Part shown: positions 7,794 through 19,713 of the stretch, piece by piece
Numbering within the stretch: position 1 is the first letter of the stretch
How the letters are laid out: each line of letters begins with the position of its first letter
Source: Ruania alba
GTDB taxonomy: Bacteria; Actinomycetota; Actinomycetes; Actinomycetales; Beutenbergiaceae
Length of the DNA: 64,000 nucleotides
NCBI RefSeq assembly: GCF_900105765.1
Contig: NZ_FNTX01000001.1
Location: 1,646,387 to 1,710,386 of the forward strand
Direction of reading: 5' to 3'
Notes under the pieces: model-generated
What the model saw: only the letters and a program-made list of their open reading frames with translations
What the model was told of the DNA's origin: nothing
Databases searched by the model: none
Made by a program: the position numbers and the translations under genes

Positions 7794-8789
7794 TCAGGTG
7801 GGCTCGGCCCTGCCCGCACGCCAGTACCCCATGAATGCGACCCGGCGTCGGCAAACACCGAGCTCGGAGACCAGCACACGGCGCAGGGTCTTGATCACCG
7901 ATGCCTCCCCGGCGAACCACGCGTAGAAGTCGCCACCGCACCGTTCGCCACGGCCACACGTGTCCGGTGCGGCACGGAGCACGGGCGAGTCCCACAGCAG
8001 CTGCGTGTCCACGTCGACGTCCTCCAGCTCAGGACTCGATGCGCGGCCGGCCCCGATCAATGCGGTGTGCTCGCGCGCCCAGTCCACGACCGCAGGAAGC
8101 AGGAGGTCACCGTGTGCGGCGTCATCCCGGGAGAGCCAGGTGATCTCCGCACCCGCAGGGAGATCGACATCGATGGCGTCGGCGGCCTCCGGGATCTCGA
8201 TGAATGCCCGCGCCCGACATTCCGGGCGCAGTCCCTCCAGGATTGCGCAGATCGCCGGGGCTGCAGTCTCATCTCCGGCGAGAAGCACGGTTTCGGCGGT
8301 GCCAGGGTGCCAGTCACGACCGCCGGCGGACGCTGACGAGCGTTCGTCCGGTCCAGCAATGACCAGCCAGTCTCCAACCCTCGCTCGCGCGAGCCACCGC
8401 GATGCAGGACCGGCGTCGCCGTGCGCGACCATGTCGACATCAATCTCCGCTGCCTGCGGCCGCACCGCCCGCACCGTGTAGGTCCGGATCGGGCTACGCG
8501 AGGCCTCCGGCAAGGCGCGCCACTGCTCGTACCAGGTTCCGGCCAGGCAGGTTTCCTCGTCATCTGCCCCGATGTCGCTGACCTGCCCGGTGCTCTCCTC
8601 GGGAAGCACGATCTTGATGCGTTGGTCGTCCCCGTCGGTACCGAACCAGTGCAGCTGCGGTCCGGTGAACGTCACGCGCACGATGTGCGGTCCCAACCGT
8701 TCCATCCCCTGCACCCGTGCGGAGAAGGGGCGATAGGCCGGCCGGTCGTCCTTGACCACGGCGTCACGGAGCGAGGGTGAGGTGAGCAT
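7794..8789 (-). CDS. Siderophore-interacting protein (FAD/NAD(P)H ferric-siderophore reductase)
   Basis: A 331-residue cytosolic flavoreductase of the SIP/ViuB family that releases iron from imported ferric siderophores. The N-terminal FAD-binding barrel includes RVTFTGPQL and the flavin-binding motif RTYTVRAVRP near residue 105. The C-terminal NAD(P)H domain includes LLAGDETAAPAI, and the family-specific ending RVAFMGYWRAG is present. The ATG at 8789 removes an unrelated N-terminal extension. A weak DtxR/IdeR-box-like sequence overlaps the start codon. No siderophore transporter is adjacent. Confidence 0.88.
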   Translation of the reverse strand: MLTSPSLRDAVVKDDRPAYRPFSARVQGMERLGPHIVRVTFTGPQLHWFGTDGDDQRIKIVLPEESTGQVSDIGADDEETCLAGTWYEQWRALPEASRSPIRTYTVRAVRPQAAEIDVDMVAHGDAGPASRWLARARVGDWLVIAGPDERSSASAGGRDWHPGTAETVLLAGDETAAPAICAILEGLRPECRARAFIEIPEAADAIDVDLPAGAEITWLSRDDAAHGDLLLPAVVDWAREHTALIGAGRASSPELEDVDVDTQLLWDSPVLRAAPDTCGRGERCGGDFYAWFAGEASVIKTLRRVLVSELGVCRRRVAFMGYWRAGRAEPT

Positions 8790-8801
8790 TGCCTTAGTCA
8801 A
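8783..8801 (-). promoter_or_regulatory. Possible weak iron box at the SIP start codon
   Basis: On the minus strand the sequence TTGACTAAGGCAATGCTCA agrees with the DtxR/IdeR consensus at about 11 of 19 positions, counted by eye, and spans the start codon. Iron repression of SIP genes is well known, but this score is borderline and the position over the ATG is unusual. Confidence 0.25.
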
Positions 8802-8939
8802 CCACGTCGACGCACTTTCGTGAGCCCGGTGTGATGTATTCAACCGGTGCGCCGGGAGGACCGACGAGCCCGGACGACCACACAGATCCGTCGTGCGAGG
8901 GAGGCATTCCACGCCCGACGGCGGCTACGCTCGGGCCCC

Positions 8940-10313
8940 ATGCCTGCCCTGTCCCCTGCCTCTCCCCCGGTCCGCAGGTTGTTCGGCTGGTTGAACGATC
9001 CCGACGACCCGTGGTGGGAGCGACCGGCACCCAGCCGGGCTCAGCAGCGGCGGGACGTCCTCGGGACGGTCGCGTACATCCTGGTGGCGCTCGGCGTCGT
9101 GCTGACATCAAAGTCCTACGGCCTCGTGTTCGAGGGCGAGCAGTGGTGGCGTGCCTATCTCGCCGTCGCCCTGATGGCCCTCCCGCTGGCGGTGCGGCGC
9201 CGGTTCCCGGTGATCACGCTGCTCACGGCCTCCGCCCTGTTCCTGCTGCTCAGCTACCTCAGTCCGGAGGCGTCCGTCTCCGTCCCGTTCCAGGTGGCCT
9301 ACTTCGCCGCGCTGTACACGGCGATCGCGTGGGCCAGGGATCGCCGGATGCTGTGGATCCTGGTCGCGGTCGTGCTCGCCGAGATGTCCCTGTGGATCGT
9401 TATCTCGGTGACCATCACGAACGCGGCTGACGAGATGTCCCGGGTGTTCGAGGACGCCGCCGGGCCGCTGCCCCCGTTGCTGGCCTACCTGCTGTACACC
9501 GCGGTGCTGAACGTCGCCTATTTCGGTGGTGCCGTGCTCATCGGTCGTGCCTCGTGGCGCACCGCGCTGGACCGCGTCCGCGTGCGCGAGCAAGCCCAGC
9601 AGATCGCCCAGCAGGCCGATGAGCTCGCTCGTCGGGCCGTGGTGGACGAACGCGTACGGATCGCCCGCGAGCTGCACGACGTGGTCGCCCACCATGTCTC
9701 GGTGATCGGTGTCCAGGCCGGTGCCGCGCGCCGGGTCCTGACGGTCTCACCGGAGAGCAGCGCCGAGGCATTGCGCACGATCGAGGAGACCAGCCGCGAA
9801 GCGGTCGGCGAGATGCGCGCCCTGCTTCAGGTGCTCCGCAGCGAGGACTCTGGGGACGAGGGGCGCCATCCGGAACCCGGGCTGGACGATCTCGACGCCC
9901 TCGCGCGCACGCACGCAGACGCCGGCCTGACCGTGGATCTGGATCGGGTGGAGGCGCGGGACGGGGATCTGTCCCGGCTCTCTGCCCCGCTCGCGCTCTC
10001 CGCGTACCGGTGCATCCAGGAGTCCCTGACCAACGTGCGTACCCACTCCACGGCGCGACGCGCCTCGGTGACGATACGCACCGGGGGCGAGGGGGCGTCG
10101 TCGTGGCTCGAGGTGGAGGTGGTCGACGGCGGCCGTCCCCGCCCGGGCACGTCCGGGAGCGGCTACGGGCTGCGCGGGATCGCCGAGCGGGCCGCGCTGC
10201 ACCACGGTGAGGTGGAGGCTGGGCCGCGAGCCACCGCGAGCGGGTGGCGCGTCCGGGTACGGTTCCCCTACCGGGAGGCCGCCGGGGCCACCGGCGAGAG
10301 GAGCACCGCGTGA
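8940..10313 (+). CDS. Sensor histidine kinase, NarL-type (HisKA_3)
   Basis: A 457-residue membrane kinase. Residues about 40-230 hold five hydrophobic helices with little extracellular loop, suggesting an intramembrane sensor. The dimerisation/phosphoacceptor segment DERVRIARELHDVVAHHVSV (about residues 236-255) contains the phosphorylated histidine. The HATPase domain has YRCIQESLTNVRTHS as its N-box and GYGLRGIAERA as its G-box. The ATG at 8940 is chosen over a frame start at 8847, which adds arginine-rich non-membrane residues. Its stop overlaps the GTG of the cognate response regulator. Confidence 0.88.
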   Translation: MPALSPASPPVRRLFGWLNDPDDPWWERPAPSRAQQRRDVLGTVAYILVALGVVLTSKSYGLVFEGEQWWRAYLAVALMALPLAVRRRFPVITLLTASALFLLLSYLSPEASVSVPFQVAYFAALYTAIAWARDRRMLWILVAVVLAEMSLWIVISVTITNAADEMSRVFEDAAGPLPPLLAYLLYTAVLNVAYFGGAVLIGRASWRTALDRVRVREQAQQIAQQADELARRAVVDERVRIARELHDVVAHHVSVIGVQAGAARRVLTVSPESSAEALRTIEETSREAVGEMRALLQVLRSEDSGDEGRHPEPGLDDLDALARTHADAGLTVDLDRVEARDGDLSRLSAPLALSAYRCIQESLTNVRTHSTARRASVTIRTGGEGASSWLEVEVVDGGRPRPGTSGSGYGLRGIAERAALHHGEVEAGPRATASGWRVRVRFPYREAAGATGERSTA

Positions 10314-10999
10314 CCATCCGAGTAGCGCTCGTGGACGACCAGGCCCTGGTCCGATCCGGCTTCGCCATGGTGCTGTCCGTGGAGCAGGACGTGCAGGTCA
10401 CGGGCCAGGCTGCGGACGGCGCAGCGGCCGTGGAGCTCGTCCGGCGCACGCCCACGGACGTCGTCCTCATGGACGTCCAGATGCCGGGCACCGATGGTAT
10501 CGAGGCCACCCGGCAGATCGTCGCCGAGGACCTGGCCCGGGTGGTCATCCTGACCACCTTCGACCGGGAGGACTACCTGTTCGCCGCGCTCGAGGCCGGC
10601 GCGAGCGGGTTCCTGCTCAAGAACGCCGACCCGGACGACCTGGTCGGCGCGATCCGTGCCGTCGCGGGCGGTCACGCCCTGCTCGCACCCGAGATGACCG
10701 TGAAGGTGATCTCGCGACTGGTCTCCCCCGGCACCGGCCAGGCGCCGTCCCCGAACGGGATGCCGGCGTGGCCGGCCGTACCGGAGCCGGTCGAACCGCT
10801 CACCGCGCGTGAGCGGGACGTCCTGGTGCTGGTGGCGGAGGGAATGTCCAACGCGGAGATCGCCGCCGAGCTGTTCGTCGGTGAGTCGACCGTGAAGACC
10901 CACGTCTCGCACGTGCTCGCCAAGATCGGTGCGCGGGACCGCGTGCAGGCCGTGGTGTACGCCCATCGGGCCGGTCTGGTGCGGCCCCCGACAGACTGA
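10310..10999 (+). CDS. LuxR/NarL-family response regulator
   Basis: A 229-residue regulator starting with GTG that overlaps the kinase stop (GTGA). The receiver domain has the acidic pair VDDQ near residue 9, phospho-acceptor Asp55 in VVLMDVQMPG, the Thr/Lys switch residues in VILTTFDRED and FLLKNADPDD. A proline-rich linker leads to a C-terminal GerE-type helix-turn-helix (LTARERDVLVLVAEGMSNAE, STVKTHVSHVLAKIG). It probably controls the ABC exporter directly downstream, as in many NarL-type pairs next to NatAB-like transporters. Confidence 0.9.
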   Translation: MTIRVALVDDQALVRSGFAMVLSVEQDVQVTGQAADGAAAVELVRRTPTDVVLMDVQMPGTDGIEATRQIVAEDLARVVILTTFDREDYLFAALEAGASGFLLKNADPDDLVGAIRAVAGGHALLAPEMTVKVISRLVSPGTGQAPSPNGMPAWPAVPEPVEPLTARERDVLVLVAEGMSNAEIAAELFVGESTVKTHVSHVLAKIGARDRVQAVVYAHRAGLVRPPTD

Positions 11000-11004
11000 G
11001 CGGA

Positions 11005-11031
11005 GCCCTCCCCCGTGAGAGGGAGGAGGGC
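11005..11031 (+). terminator. Hairpin after the two-component genes
   Basis: GCCCTCC and GGAGGGC form a 7-bp GC-rich stem around a 13-base loop just 5 bp behind the response regulator stop. There is no T-run, as is common in high-GC actinobacteria. It separates the two-component pair from the ABC exporter genes. Confidence 0.45.
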
Positions 11032-11112
11032 GAATCACCCGTACGGGCGAGGCGCGGACGAGTCGAACTTCCTAGGCTCGAGGCAGACAATCCATCGCCC
11101 GGAAGGAACCGC

Positions 11113-12003
11113 ATGTCCCACGCACCAGCCCTGGAGGTCCGGAACCTCACCCGCAGGTTCGGTGAGAAGACCGCCGTCGATGACGTCTCGTTCGTGGTCG
11201 AGCCAGGCACCCTGACCGGATTCGTGGGTGCGAACGGTGCGGGCAAGACCTCCACGATGCGGATGATCATGGGCGTGCTGGCGATCCACGAGGGTGAGGT
11301 CCTCTGGGACGGCCGTCCGATCACGCGCGCCGACCGCGCCTCGTTCGGGTACATGCCCGAGGAGCGGGGCCTGTACCCGAAGCAGGGAATCCTCGACCAG
11401 CTCTGCTATCTCGGGCAGCTCCGTGGGATGCGCCGCGGCGACGCCGCCCGCGAAGCCACCCGCCTGCTGGACCGGTTCGAGCTCGCCGACCGCGCCAAGG
11501 ACAAGCTCGAGTCGCTCTCACTCGGCAATCAGCAGCGAGTCCAGGTGGCCGCCTCCCTGCTGCACGGGCCGCGGGCACTCGTGCTCGACGAACCGTTCTC
11601 CGGTCTGGACCCGGTGGCGGTGGACTCGATGGTCGACCTTCTCTCGGACCGTCTTCGCGAGGGTGTGCCGGTGCTCTTCTCCAGCCACCAGCTCGACCTG
11701 GTCGATCGGCTCTGCGACTCCCTGGTGGTGCTCTCCGGCGGGGTGGTGATGGCATCCGGTTCTGCCGAGGAGCTGCGCCGTTCCGGACCGGCGCGCTATC
11801 GGATGACCACTGCTCCGGACGCCGGGTGGGTGCGCGAGGAGCCTGGCGTCACTGTGCTCGATGTGGACGGCCCGACGGCGATCCTCGAGCTGCCGTCCGG
11901 GCCACCGGACGGTCTGCTCGCCCGTGCGGTCGAACGCGGACTGGCGGAGTTCAGTCCCCTGGTCCCCTCTCTTTCCGACATCTACCGCGAGGTCACCGCA
12001 TGA
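11113..12003 (+). CDS. ABC exporter ATPase, NatA-like
   Basis: A 296-residue nucleotide-binding subunit. Walker A is GANGAGKTS (about residues 38-46), the signature is LSLGNQQRVQVA, Walker B is ALVLDEPFSGLDP and the switch histidine is in LFSSHQLDLVD. LSLGNQQR is characteristic of the NatA sodium-exporter subgroup of ABC-2 transporters. A GGAAGGAA ribosome-binding site precedes the ATG. The stop overlaps the ATG of the permease. The substrate is unknown; sodium or a peptide/antibiotic is possible. Confidence 0.88.
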   Translation: MSHAPALEVRNLTRRFGEKTAVDDVSFVVEPGTLTGFVGANGAGKTSTMRMIMGVLAIHEGEVLWDGRPITRADRASFGYMPEERGLYPKQGILDQLCYLGQLRGMRRGDAAREATRLLDRFELADRAKDKLESLSLGNQQRVQVAASLLHGPRALVLDEPFSGLDPVAVDSMVDLLSDRLREGVPVLFSSHQLDLVDRLCDSLVVLSGGVVMASGSAEELRRSGPARYRMTTAPDAGWVREEPGVTVLDVDGPTAILELPSGPPDGLLARAVERGLAEFSPLVPSLSDIYREVTA

Positions 12004-13229
12004 GTACCCTCACCACAGAACCCCGCGCCACCGCTGACAGCGAGCGGGACAGCGCCCTGCTGCGGCGACCATGGATCACCGTCACCGTGCGGGAGATCCT
12101 CGTCAAGGTCACCGACCGCAGCTTCGTGCTCTCGACGCTCTTCACCTCGCTGCTACTGATCGGAGCGGTCGCGGTCTCCGCTTTCTTCTCGGCCCGTACC
12201 ACCGAGCACGAGGTAGGGACGGTCGCGACCGCCGAGGCAACGGTCGACGACGTACTCGGCTCCGCGAGCCAGACCATCGAGAGCGCAGGAGACAGCGTGC
12301 TCATCACTGAGCTGGAGTCCGAGCAGGAGCTGCGTACCGCCGTCGTCGAGGGTGAGCTGGACTCCGCACTGCTGCAGACCTCGGACGGGTACGTGCTGCT
12401 CGGCGGAGAAGAGATCGACAGCGATCTACAGCGCGCCATCGACGACGCGGTCCGTACAGTGGTGCTCAACGAGAATGCCCGTGCGGCAGGCACCACCCTC
12501 GCCGAGCTCGAGGCCGGCAGCACCGTGACGACCGAGCTGCTGGCCACCGACGCCGACCGGGGTGCCGCCGCATACGTCGCGGGTTTCGTGTTCGCCTTCC
12601 TGTTCTACATGGCCGCACTGATGTACGGAATGACGATCGCGAACTCGGTGCTGGAGGAGAAGCAGAACCGCGTGGTGGAGATCCTCGCCACGGCCATCCC
12701 GATCCGACAGATCCTCTACGGCAAGGTGCTCGGCAACTCGATCCTCGCGTTCGGGCAGATCGTTCTTTACGGCGTCGTGGGCCTGATCGCGGTGAACGTC
12801 GCCGACCTGGCCCCGGACGTCGGCTGGATCCTCGCCGCCTCCGGATGGTTCATCGCGTTCTTCGCGCTGGGCTTCCTCGCCCTCGCATCTGTCTGGGCCG
12901 TTCTCGGCTCGTTGGCCAGTCGCACGGAGGATCTGCAGACCAACACCGGACCGATCATCATGGTGATTATGGCCGTGCTGTTCGTGGGCCTGTTCGCCAC
13001 CGGAACCGCTCTGCAGGTTGCCAGTTTCGTCCCGGTGATGAGTTCGGTGGCGATGCCGGTCCGGATGCTCTCCGAGGACGTCCCCCTCTGGCAGCCGATC
13101 GTGTCTCTCCTGCTCACTGGTGCAGCGGCGTGGGGCATGCTCCGGGTCGGCGAACGGATCTACCAACGCGCGGTGATGCAGGGCGGGACGGCTCTCACCT
13201 GGCGGCAAGCGTTCCGGCTGGAGAGCTAG
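12000..13229 (+). CDS. ABC-2 exporter permease, NatB-like
   Basis: A 409-residue membrane protein. One helix at about residues 40-60 is followed by a large extracytoplasmic domain (about 60-190) and then five helices, the usual NatB/YhaP topology. The conserved stretch NSVLEEKQNRVVEILATAIP precedes the membrane bundle. The ATG overlaps the ATPase stop, so the two subunits are co-translated. An upstream in-frame start at 11826 lies inside the ATPase gene and is rejected. Confidence 0.87.
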   Translation: MSTLTTEPRATADSERDSALLRRPWITVTVREILVKVTDRSFVLSTLFTSLLLIGAVAVSAFFSARTTEHEVGTVATAEATVDDVLGSASQTIESAGDSVLITELESEQELRTAVVEGELDSALLQTSDGYVLLGGEEIDSDLQRAIDDAVRTVVLNENARAAGTTLAELEAGSTVTTELLATDADRGAAAYVAGFVFAFLFYMAALMYGMTIANSVLEEKQNRVVEILATAIPIRQILYGKVLGNSILAFGQIVLYGVVGLIAVNVADLAPDVGWILAASGWFIAFFALGFLALASVWAVLGSLASRTEDLQTNTGPIIMVIMAVLFVGLFATGTALQVASFVPVMSSVAMPVRMLSEDVPLWQPIVSLLLTGAAAWGMLRVGERIYQRAVMQGGTALTWRQAFRLES

Positions 13230-13288
13230 GTCGTCACGTTCGGACGACACCTGCCGCGGTCGCCGTGTGGTCGAGACCACCCCGGTTT

Positions 13289-13335
13289 TAGTTGCTCGAA
13301 GTCAACTGATGGCTATAGTTGACGTCGAGCAACTA
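13289..13335 (+). promoter_or_regulatory. Paired MarR-type operator upstream of MFS gene
   Basis: Two sites share TAGTTG and CAACT ends. Site 1 is TAGTTGCTCGAAGTCAACT at 13289-13307 and site 2 is TAGTTGACGTCGAGCAACTA at 13316-13335. Together they also make an 18-bp inverted repeat (13289-13306 against 13318-13335) with a single mismatch. The pair ends 15 bp before the MFS start codon, and a MarR regulator is encoded at the end of the same transcription unit. Autoregulated repression of the pump is the natural reading. Confidence 0.75.
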
Positions 13336-13350
13336 TCTGACGGGAGCCTG

Positions 13351-14985
13351 ATGACCACCGCACCGCCCAGCGCCTCGACACCAACCCGGTCGATGAGCCA
13401 CCGCGAGGTGCTCCAAGCCCTCACTGGACTCCTGATGGGGATGTTCGTCGCGATCCTGGCAGGCACGGTCGTCAGCACCTCCCTGCCCGTGATCGTCGCG
13501 GACCTCGGCGGGGACCAGACTGCCTACACCTGGGTGGTCACGGCCACCCTGCTCGCCACCGCAGTCTCGACACCCATCTGGGGCAAGCTCGCCGACCTGT
13601 TCAACCGCAAGCTCCTGGTCCAGCTCGCGCTGGTGATCTTCGTGGTCTCGTCGGCAATCGCCGGGTTCTCCCAGGACACCACGATGCTGATCACGCTCAG
13701 GGTCTTCCAGGGCCTGGGCGCTGGCGGACTTGCCGCGCTGAGCCAGATCATCATCGCTGACATCATCTCTCCGCGTGATCGGGGCCGCTACATGGGTCTC
13801 TTCGGTGGGGTGATGGCCCTGGGAACTGTGGCGGGACCGCTCGTGGGCGGCTTCCTCACCGACACGATCGACTGGAGGTGGAACTTCTTCATCGGCATCC
13901 CGTTCGCCGTCGCGGCCATCATCATGCTGCAGATGACCCTCCGGACGTCCACCGTCCGACGCGACCGGGTACGGATCGACTACCTCGGGATGGTGCTGCT
14001 CGCGATAGGCGTGTCGTTGCTGCTCATCTGGGTGAGCCTGGCCGGGGACAGTTTCGCGTGGGCCAGCGTGACCACCCTCGCCATGGTCGGTGGTGCCGTG
14101 ATCTGCCTGGCTGTCCTGATCGCGGTCGAGCTGCGGGCAGCGGAGCCGATCGTGCCGATGTCGATGTTCCGCGACCGCACCTTCAGTCTGGCCGTACTCG
14201 CGAGCGTCTCGGTCGGCGTCGCGATGTTCGGCACGTCGGTCTTCCTCTCCCAGTACATGCAGCTCGCCCGCGGAGCCACCGCCACGGAGTCCGGGTTGAT
14301 GACGATCCCGATGATGACGGGGCTGTTCGTCGTCTCGACCATCGTGGGCGGGCTGATCAGCCGCACCGGCGCGTGGAAGCGGTATGTGGTGGGCGGTTCG
14401 GTGCTGCTCACCGTGGGCCTGGTGCTGATGAGCACCATCCACTACGACACTCCGTTCGCCCTGGTGTCGGTGTACATGGCCATGCTTGGCGGTGGGGTCG
14501 GCATGGTGATGCAGAACATGGTGCTCGTGGTGCAGAACACGGCTGAGCCGTCCCGTCTCGGTGCAGCAAGCTCCGGGGTGACCTTCTTCCGCAGTCTGGG
14601 CGGAACTGTCGGTATCGCCGTCCTCGGTTCTGTCCTCGCAGATACGGTCGTCAACGAGATGGAGCGCCGACAGAGCGAGCTACTCGCCGCCGTGGCCACT
14701 GATGGCAGCGGCGGCGCCGCGGCAATGCAGCGGCTCAGCGATGGGACAGTCCCAGCTGTGCGCGATCTGCCAGAGGCGCTCCGGGGCGTGGTCGAGTCGA
14801 TCTACGGTGACGCGGTGGCCCACGTCTTCCTGGTTGCCGCCCCGCTGGGACTGGTCTCCATCGTGGCCACCGCCCTCTTGCCGAACCTTCCGCTCAGCCG
14901 CCAGACCAGTGCCGAACGTGCGGGTTCGCCTCCGCAGGGCCCTGAACTGGACCCGCAGCGGGTGGGCGACGATGTGCGCCGGTAA
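13351..14985 (+). CDS. MFS multidrug transporter, DHA2/EmrB type
   Basis: A 544-residue pump. The ATG at 13351 follows GGGAG; an upstream in-frame start would place the operator inside the coding region. The first helix ends AGTVVSTSLPVIVADLGG, the loop motif WGKLADLFNRK is motif A, and VMALGTVAGPLVGGFLTD is the antiporter motif. The residue pattern fits 14 helices plus a short soluble tail. It shares an operon with a MarR repressor, as is usual for inducible drug export. It is only a distant relative of the other DHA2 protein in the window. Confidence 0.88.
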   Translation: MTTAPPSASTPTRSMSHREVLQALTGLLMGMFVAILAGTVVSTSLPVIVADLGGDQTAYTWVVTATLLATAVSTPIWGKLADLFNRKLLVQLALVIFVVSSAIAGFSQDTTMLITLRVFQGLGAGGLAALSQIIIADIISPRDRGRYMGLFGGVMALGTVAGPLVGGFLTDTIDWRWNFFIGIPFAVAAIIMLQMTLRTSTVRRDRVRIDYLGMVLLAIGVSLLLIWVSLAGDSFAWASVTTLAMVGGAVICLAVLIAVELRAAEPIVPMSMFRDRTFSLAVLASVSVGVAMFGTSVFLSQYMQLARGATATESGLMTIPMMTGLFVVSTIVGGLISRTGAWKRYVVGGSVLLTVGLVLMSTIHYDTPFALVSVYMAMLGGGVGMVMQNMVLVVQNTAEPSRLGAASSGVTFFRSLGGTVGIAVLGSVLADTVVNEMERRQSELLAAVATDGSGGAAAMQRLSDGTVPAVRDLPEALRGVVESIYGDAVAHVFLVAAPLGLVSIVATALLPNLPLSRQTSAERAGSPPQGPELDPQRVGDDVRR

Positions 14986-15463
14986 CCTCGACCAGGTGAC
15001 ACCCTCCCCCACGACCGAGAACGACCACGCGGCGGCCGTATCCGAGATGGAACGGCAGTTCGCCGCGCTGTTCGTCCAGGCGCGCCGGGCGATCCGGGAG
15101 CGTGCCGCCCTCATCCACCCTGACCTCACCGTGCTCGGCTTCCACACGCTCTCCACACTGGTGCGTCGCGGGCCGCAGCAGCAGTCCCACCTCGCCGATT
15201 GGTTGTCCGTGGACAAGGCTGCGATGAGCCGAACAGTGACCCACCTCGTTGACCTGGGTCTGGCCGACCGCAGCCAGGACCCGCGGGACCGGCGCGCCCA
15301 GCAGATCGCTGTGACCGACGACGGTCAGTCCCGTTTCGAGATGATCTCTGCCCACCAACGTGCGCACCTGCACGAACGGCTCGGAACATGGCCCGCCGAG
15401 GACGTGCGCCAACTGGCCGGGTTGCTGGCGCGGTTCAACGAGACCGCAGCCGACGGGGACTGA
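14972..15463 (+). CDS. MarR-family transcriptional regulator
   Basis: About 163 residues with a winged helix-turn-helix. Recognition region QQSHLADWLSVDKAAMSRTV is followed by the wing segment DPRDRRAQQIAVTDDG typical of MarR. The start is uncertain: ATG at 14972 overlaps the end of the MFS gene, and GTG at 14996 is the alternative; neither has a convincing ribosome-binding site. Overlap with the pump gene suggests coupling. It probably binds the paired operator at 13289-13335 and is released by a small phenolic or drug ligand. Confidence 0.85.
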   Translation: MCAGNLDQVTPSPTTENDHAAAVSEMERQFAALFVQARRAIRERAALIHPDLTVLGFHTLSTLVRRGPQQQSHLADWLSVDKAAMSRTVTHLVDLGLADRSQDPRDRRAQQIAVTDDGQSRFEMISAHQRAHLHERLGTWPAEDVRQLAGLLARFNETAADGD

Positions 15464-15504
15464 TCATGCACTAGCGCACGGGTGCCCTGGGCCCTGCAGC
15501 TCCC

Positions 15505-16743
15505 TCACGTCCGCCTGATCCGGATCAGGCGGACGATGAGTCCCAGCGCAAGTACTGCCGCACCCGCGAGGGCGGCATTAGCGGGCAACGTGATCGCCAG
15601 CACGCCGCAACCGATCACACCGATCCCTTGCAGCACGCGTGGAAAGCGCCGGTACTGCCCGTGCTGGGTCCACGCGGCCATGTTCGCCACCAGGTAGTAG
15701 AGCAAGACTCCGAACGAGGAGAAGCCGATCACGGCGTGCAGATCAACGGTGAGCACCAATACGCACACCACCACTCCCAATGCTGCTTCGGCACGGTGCG
15801 GTACGTGATGCCGCGGGTGCACAGCGGCGAACCATCGCGGGAGGTCACCGGTGCGTGACATCGCCAGTGCGGTGCGGCTCACCCCCGCGACGAGAGCGAG
15901 CAGCGCACCGAGGGAGGCGAGGCTGGCCGCCACCCGGACCACCGGGGTCAGGGCCGGCAGGCTCAGCTCCATCGCAGCCGCAAGGGGTGCATCGGCAGCA
16001 GACAACCGCTCGGGGCCGAGCGCACCCAGCACCGCCAGTGCGACCACTCCGTAGAGCACCACCGTGATCAGCAGGGCGAGCTGGATCGCCCGTGGGATGG
16101 CCCGTACCGGATCACGCACCTCTTCCCCCAGGGTCGCCACCCGGGCGTACCCGGCGAAGGCGAAGAACAGCAATCCTGCGGCCTGGAGCACACCGAGCGC
16201 TCCGGCATGCCCCCACAGTCCGTCACCGGTCAGTGACGGTGCGGTCCAGTCACGTCCGAATGTCACCGCGATCAGGAGCACCAGGGCCGCGAGCACGGCG
16301 GTCACGATCACGCGGGCCACCCGGGCGGTTCGCGTCACACCGTGCCAGTTCACGCTCACCAGCGCCACGGTGGCCAGCACGGCGATCGGGCGCCGCCACG
16401 GCTCCGGGACGGCGTAACTGGCGAAGGTGAGTGCCATCGCCCCGCAGCTGGCCGTTTTGCCGATGAGAAAGCACCAGCCGGCACCGTAGCCCCACCAGGG
16501 GCCGAGTCGTTCCCGTCCGTAGACGTAGGTGCCGCCGGAGGTGGGGTACTGAGCGGCGAGCTGGGCCGAACTGGTGGCGTTCGCGTACGCCACCACGGCT
16601 GCGATGACCAGACCGACGAGCAGTCCCGACCCGGCCGCGGCAGCGGCGGGGGCAAAGGCACTGAAGATACCTGCCCCGATCATCGAGGCCAGGCCGATCA
16701 CCACCGCATCGGTGGTGGTCAGGCGTCGGGCAAGGCTCGGCAC
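15505..16743 (-). CDS. APC-superfamily amino acid permease
   Basis: A 412-residue membrane protein with about 12 helices. The first helix DAVVIGLASMIGAGIFSAF carries the G-x-G-I-F substrate-binding break of APC transporters, and YPTSGGTYVYGRERLGPWWG is the typical loop after helix 2. The start is GTG at 16743 with GAGG upstream. It would import an amino acid or amine by proton symport. It is transcribed in the same direction as the DUF2510 gene upstream, with a hairpin in the gap. Confidence 0.85.
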   Translation of the reverse strand: MPSLARRLTTTDAVVIGLASMIGAGIFSAFAPAAAAAGSGLLVGLVIAAVVAYANATSSAQLAAQYPTSGGTYVYGRERLGPWWGYGAGWCFLIGKTASCGAMALTFASYAVPEPWRRPIAVLATVALVSVNWHGVTRTARVARVIVTAVLAALVLLIAVTFGRDWTAPSLTGDGLWGHAGALGVLQAAGLLFFAFAGYARVATLGEEVRDPVRAIPRAIQLALLITVVLYGVVALAVLGALGPERLSAADAPLAAAMELSLPALTPVVRVAASLASLGALLALVAGVSRTALAMSRTGDLPRWFAAVHPRHHVPHRAEAALGVVVCVLVLTVDLHAVIGFSSFGVLLYYLVANMAAWTQHGQYRRFPRVLQGIGVIGCGVLAITLPANAALAGAAVLALGLIVRLIRIRRT

Positions 16744-16757
16744 GAGGCCTCACTCTA

Positions 16758-16796
16758 TGTGGTGCCGCCCACGAGCCTCTCGCAGCCGGCACCACA
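16758..16796 (-). terminator. Hairpin between DUF2510 gene and APC permease
   Basis: TGTGGTGCCG and CGGCACCACA form a perfect 10-bp stem with a 19-base loop in the 77-bp gap. It probably terminates the DUF2510 transcript ahead of the permease start. Confidence 0.45.
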
Positions 16797-16820
16797 CGGA
16801 GATGAACGGGAGATGAACTC

Positions 16821-19707
<2,887 letters not shown>

Positions 19708-19713
19708 GCCCAG

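Noticed and set aside
15482-15697. 71-codon plus-strand frame at the end of the APC permease
   Set aside because: Lies inside the antisense of the permease and lacks a ribosome-binding site.
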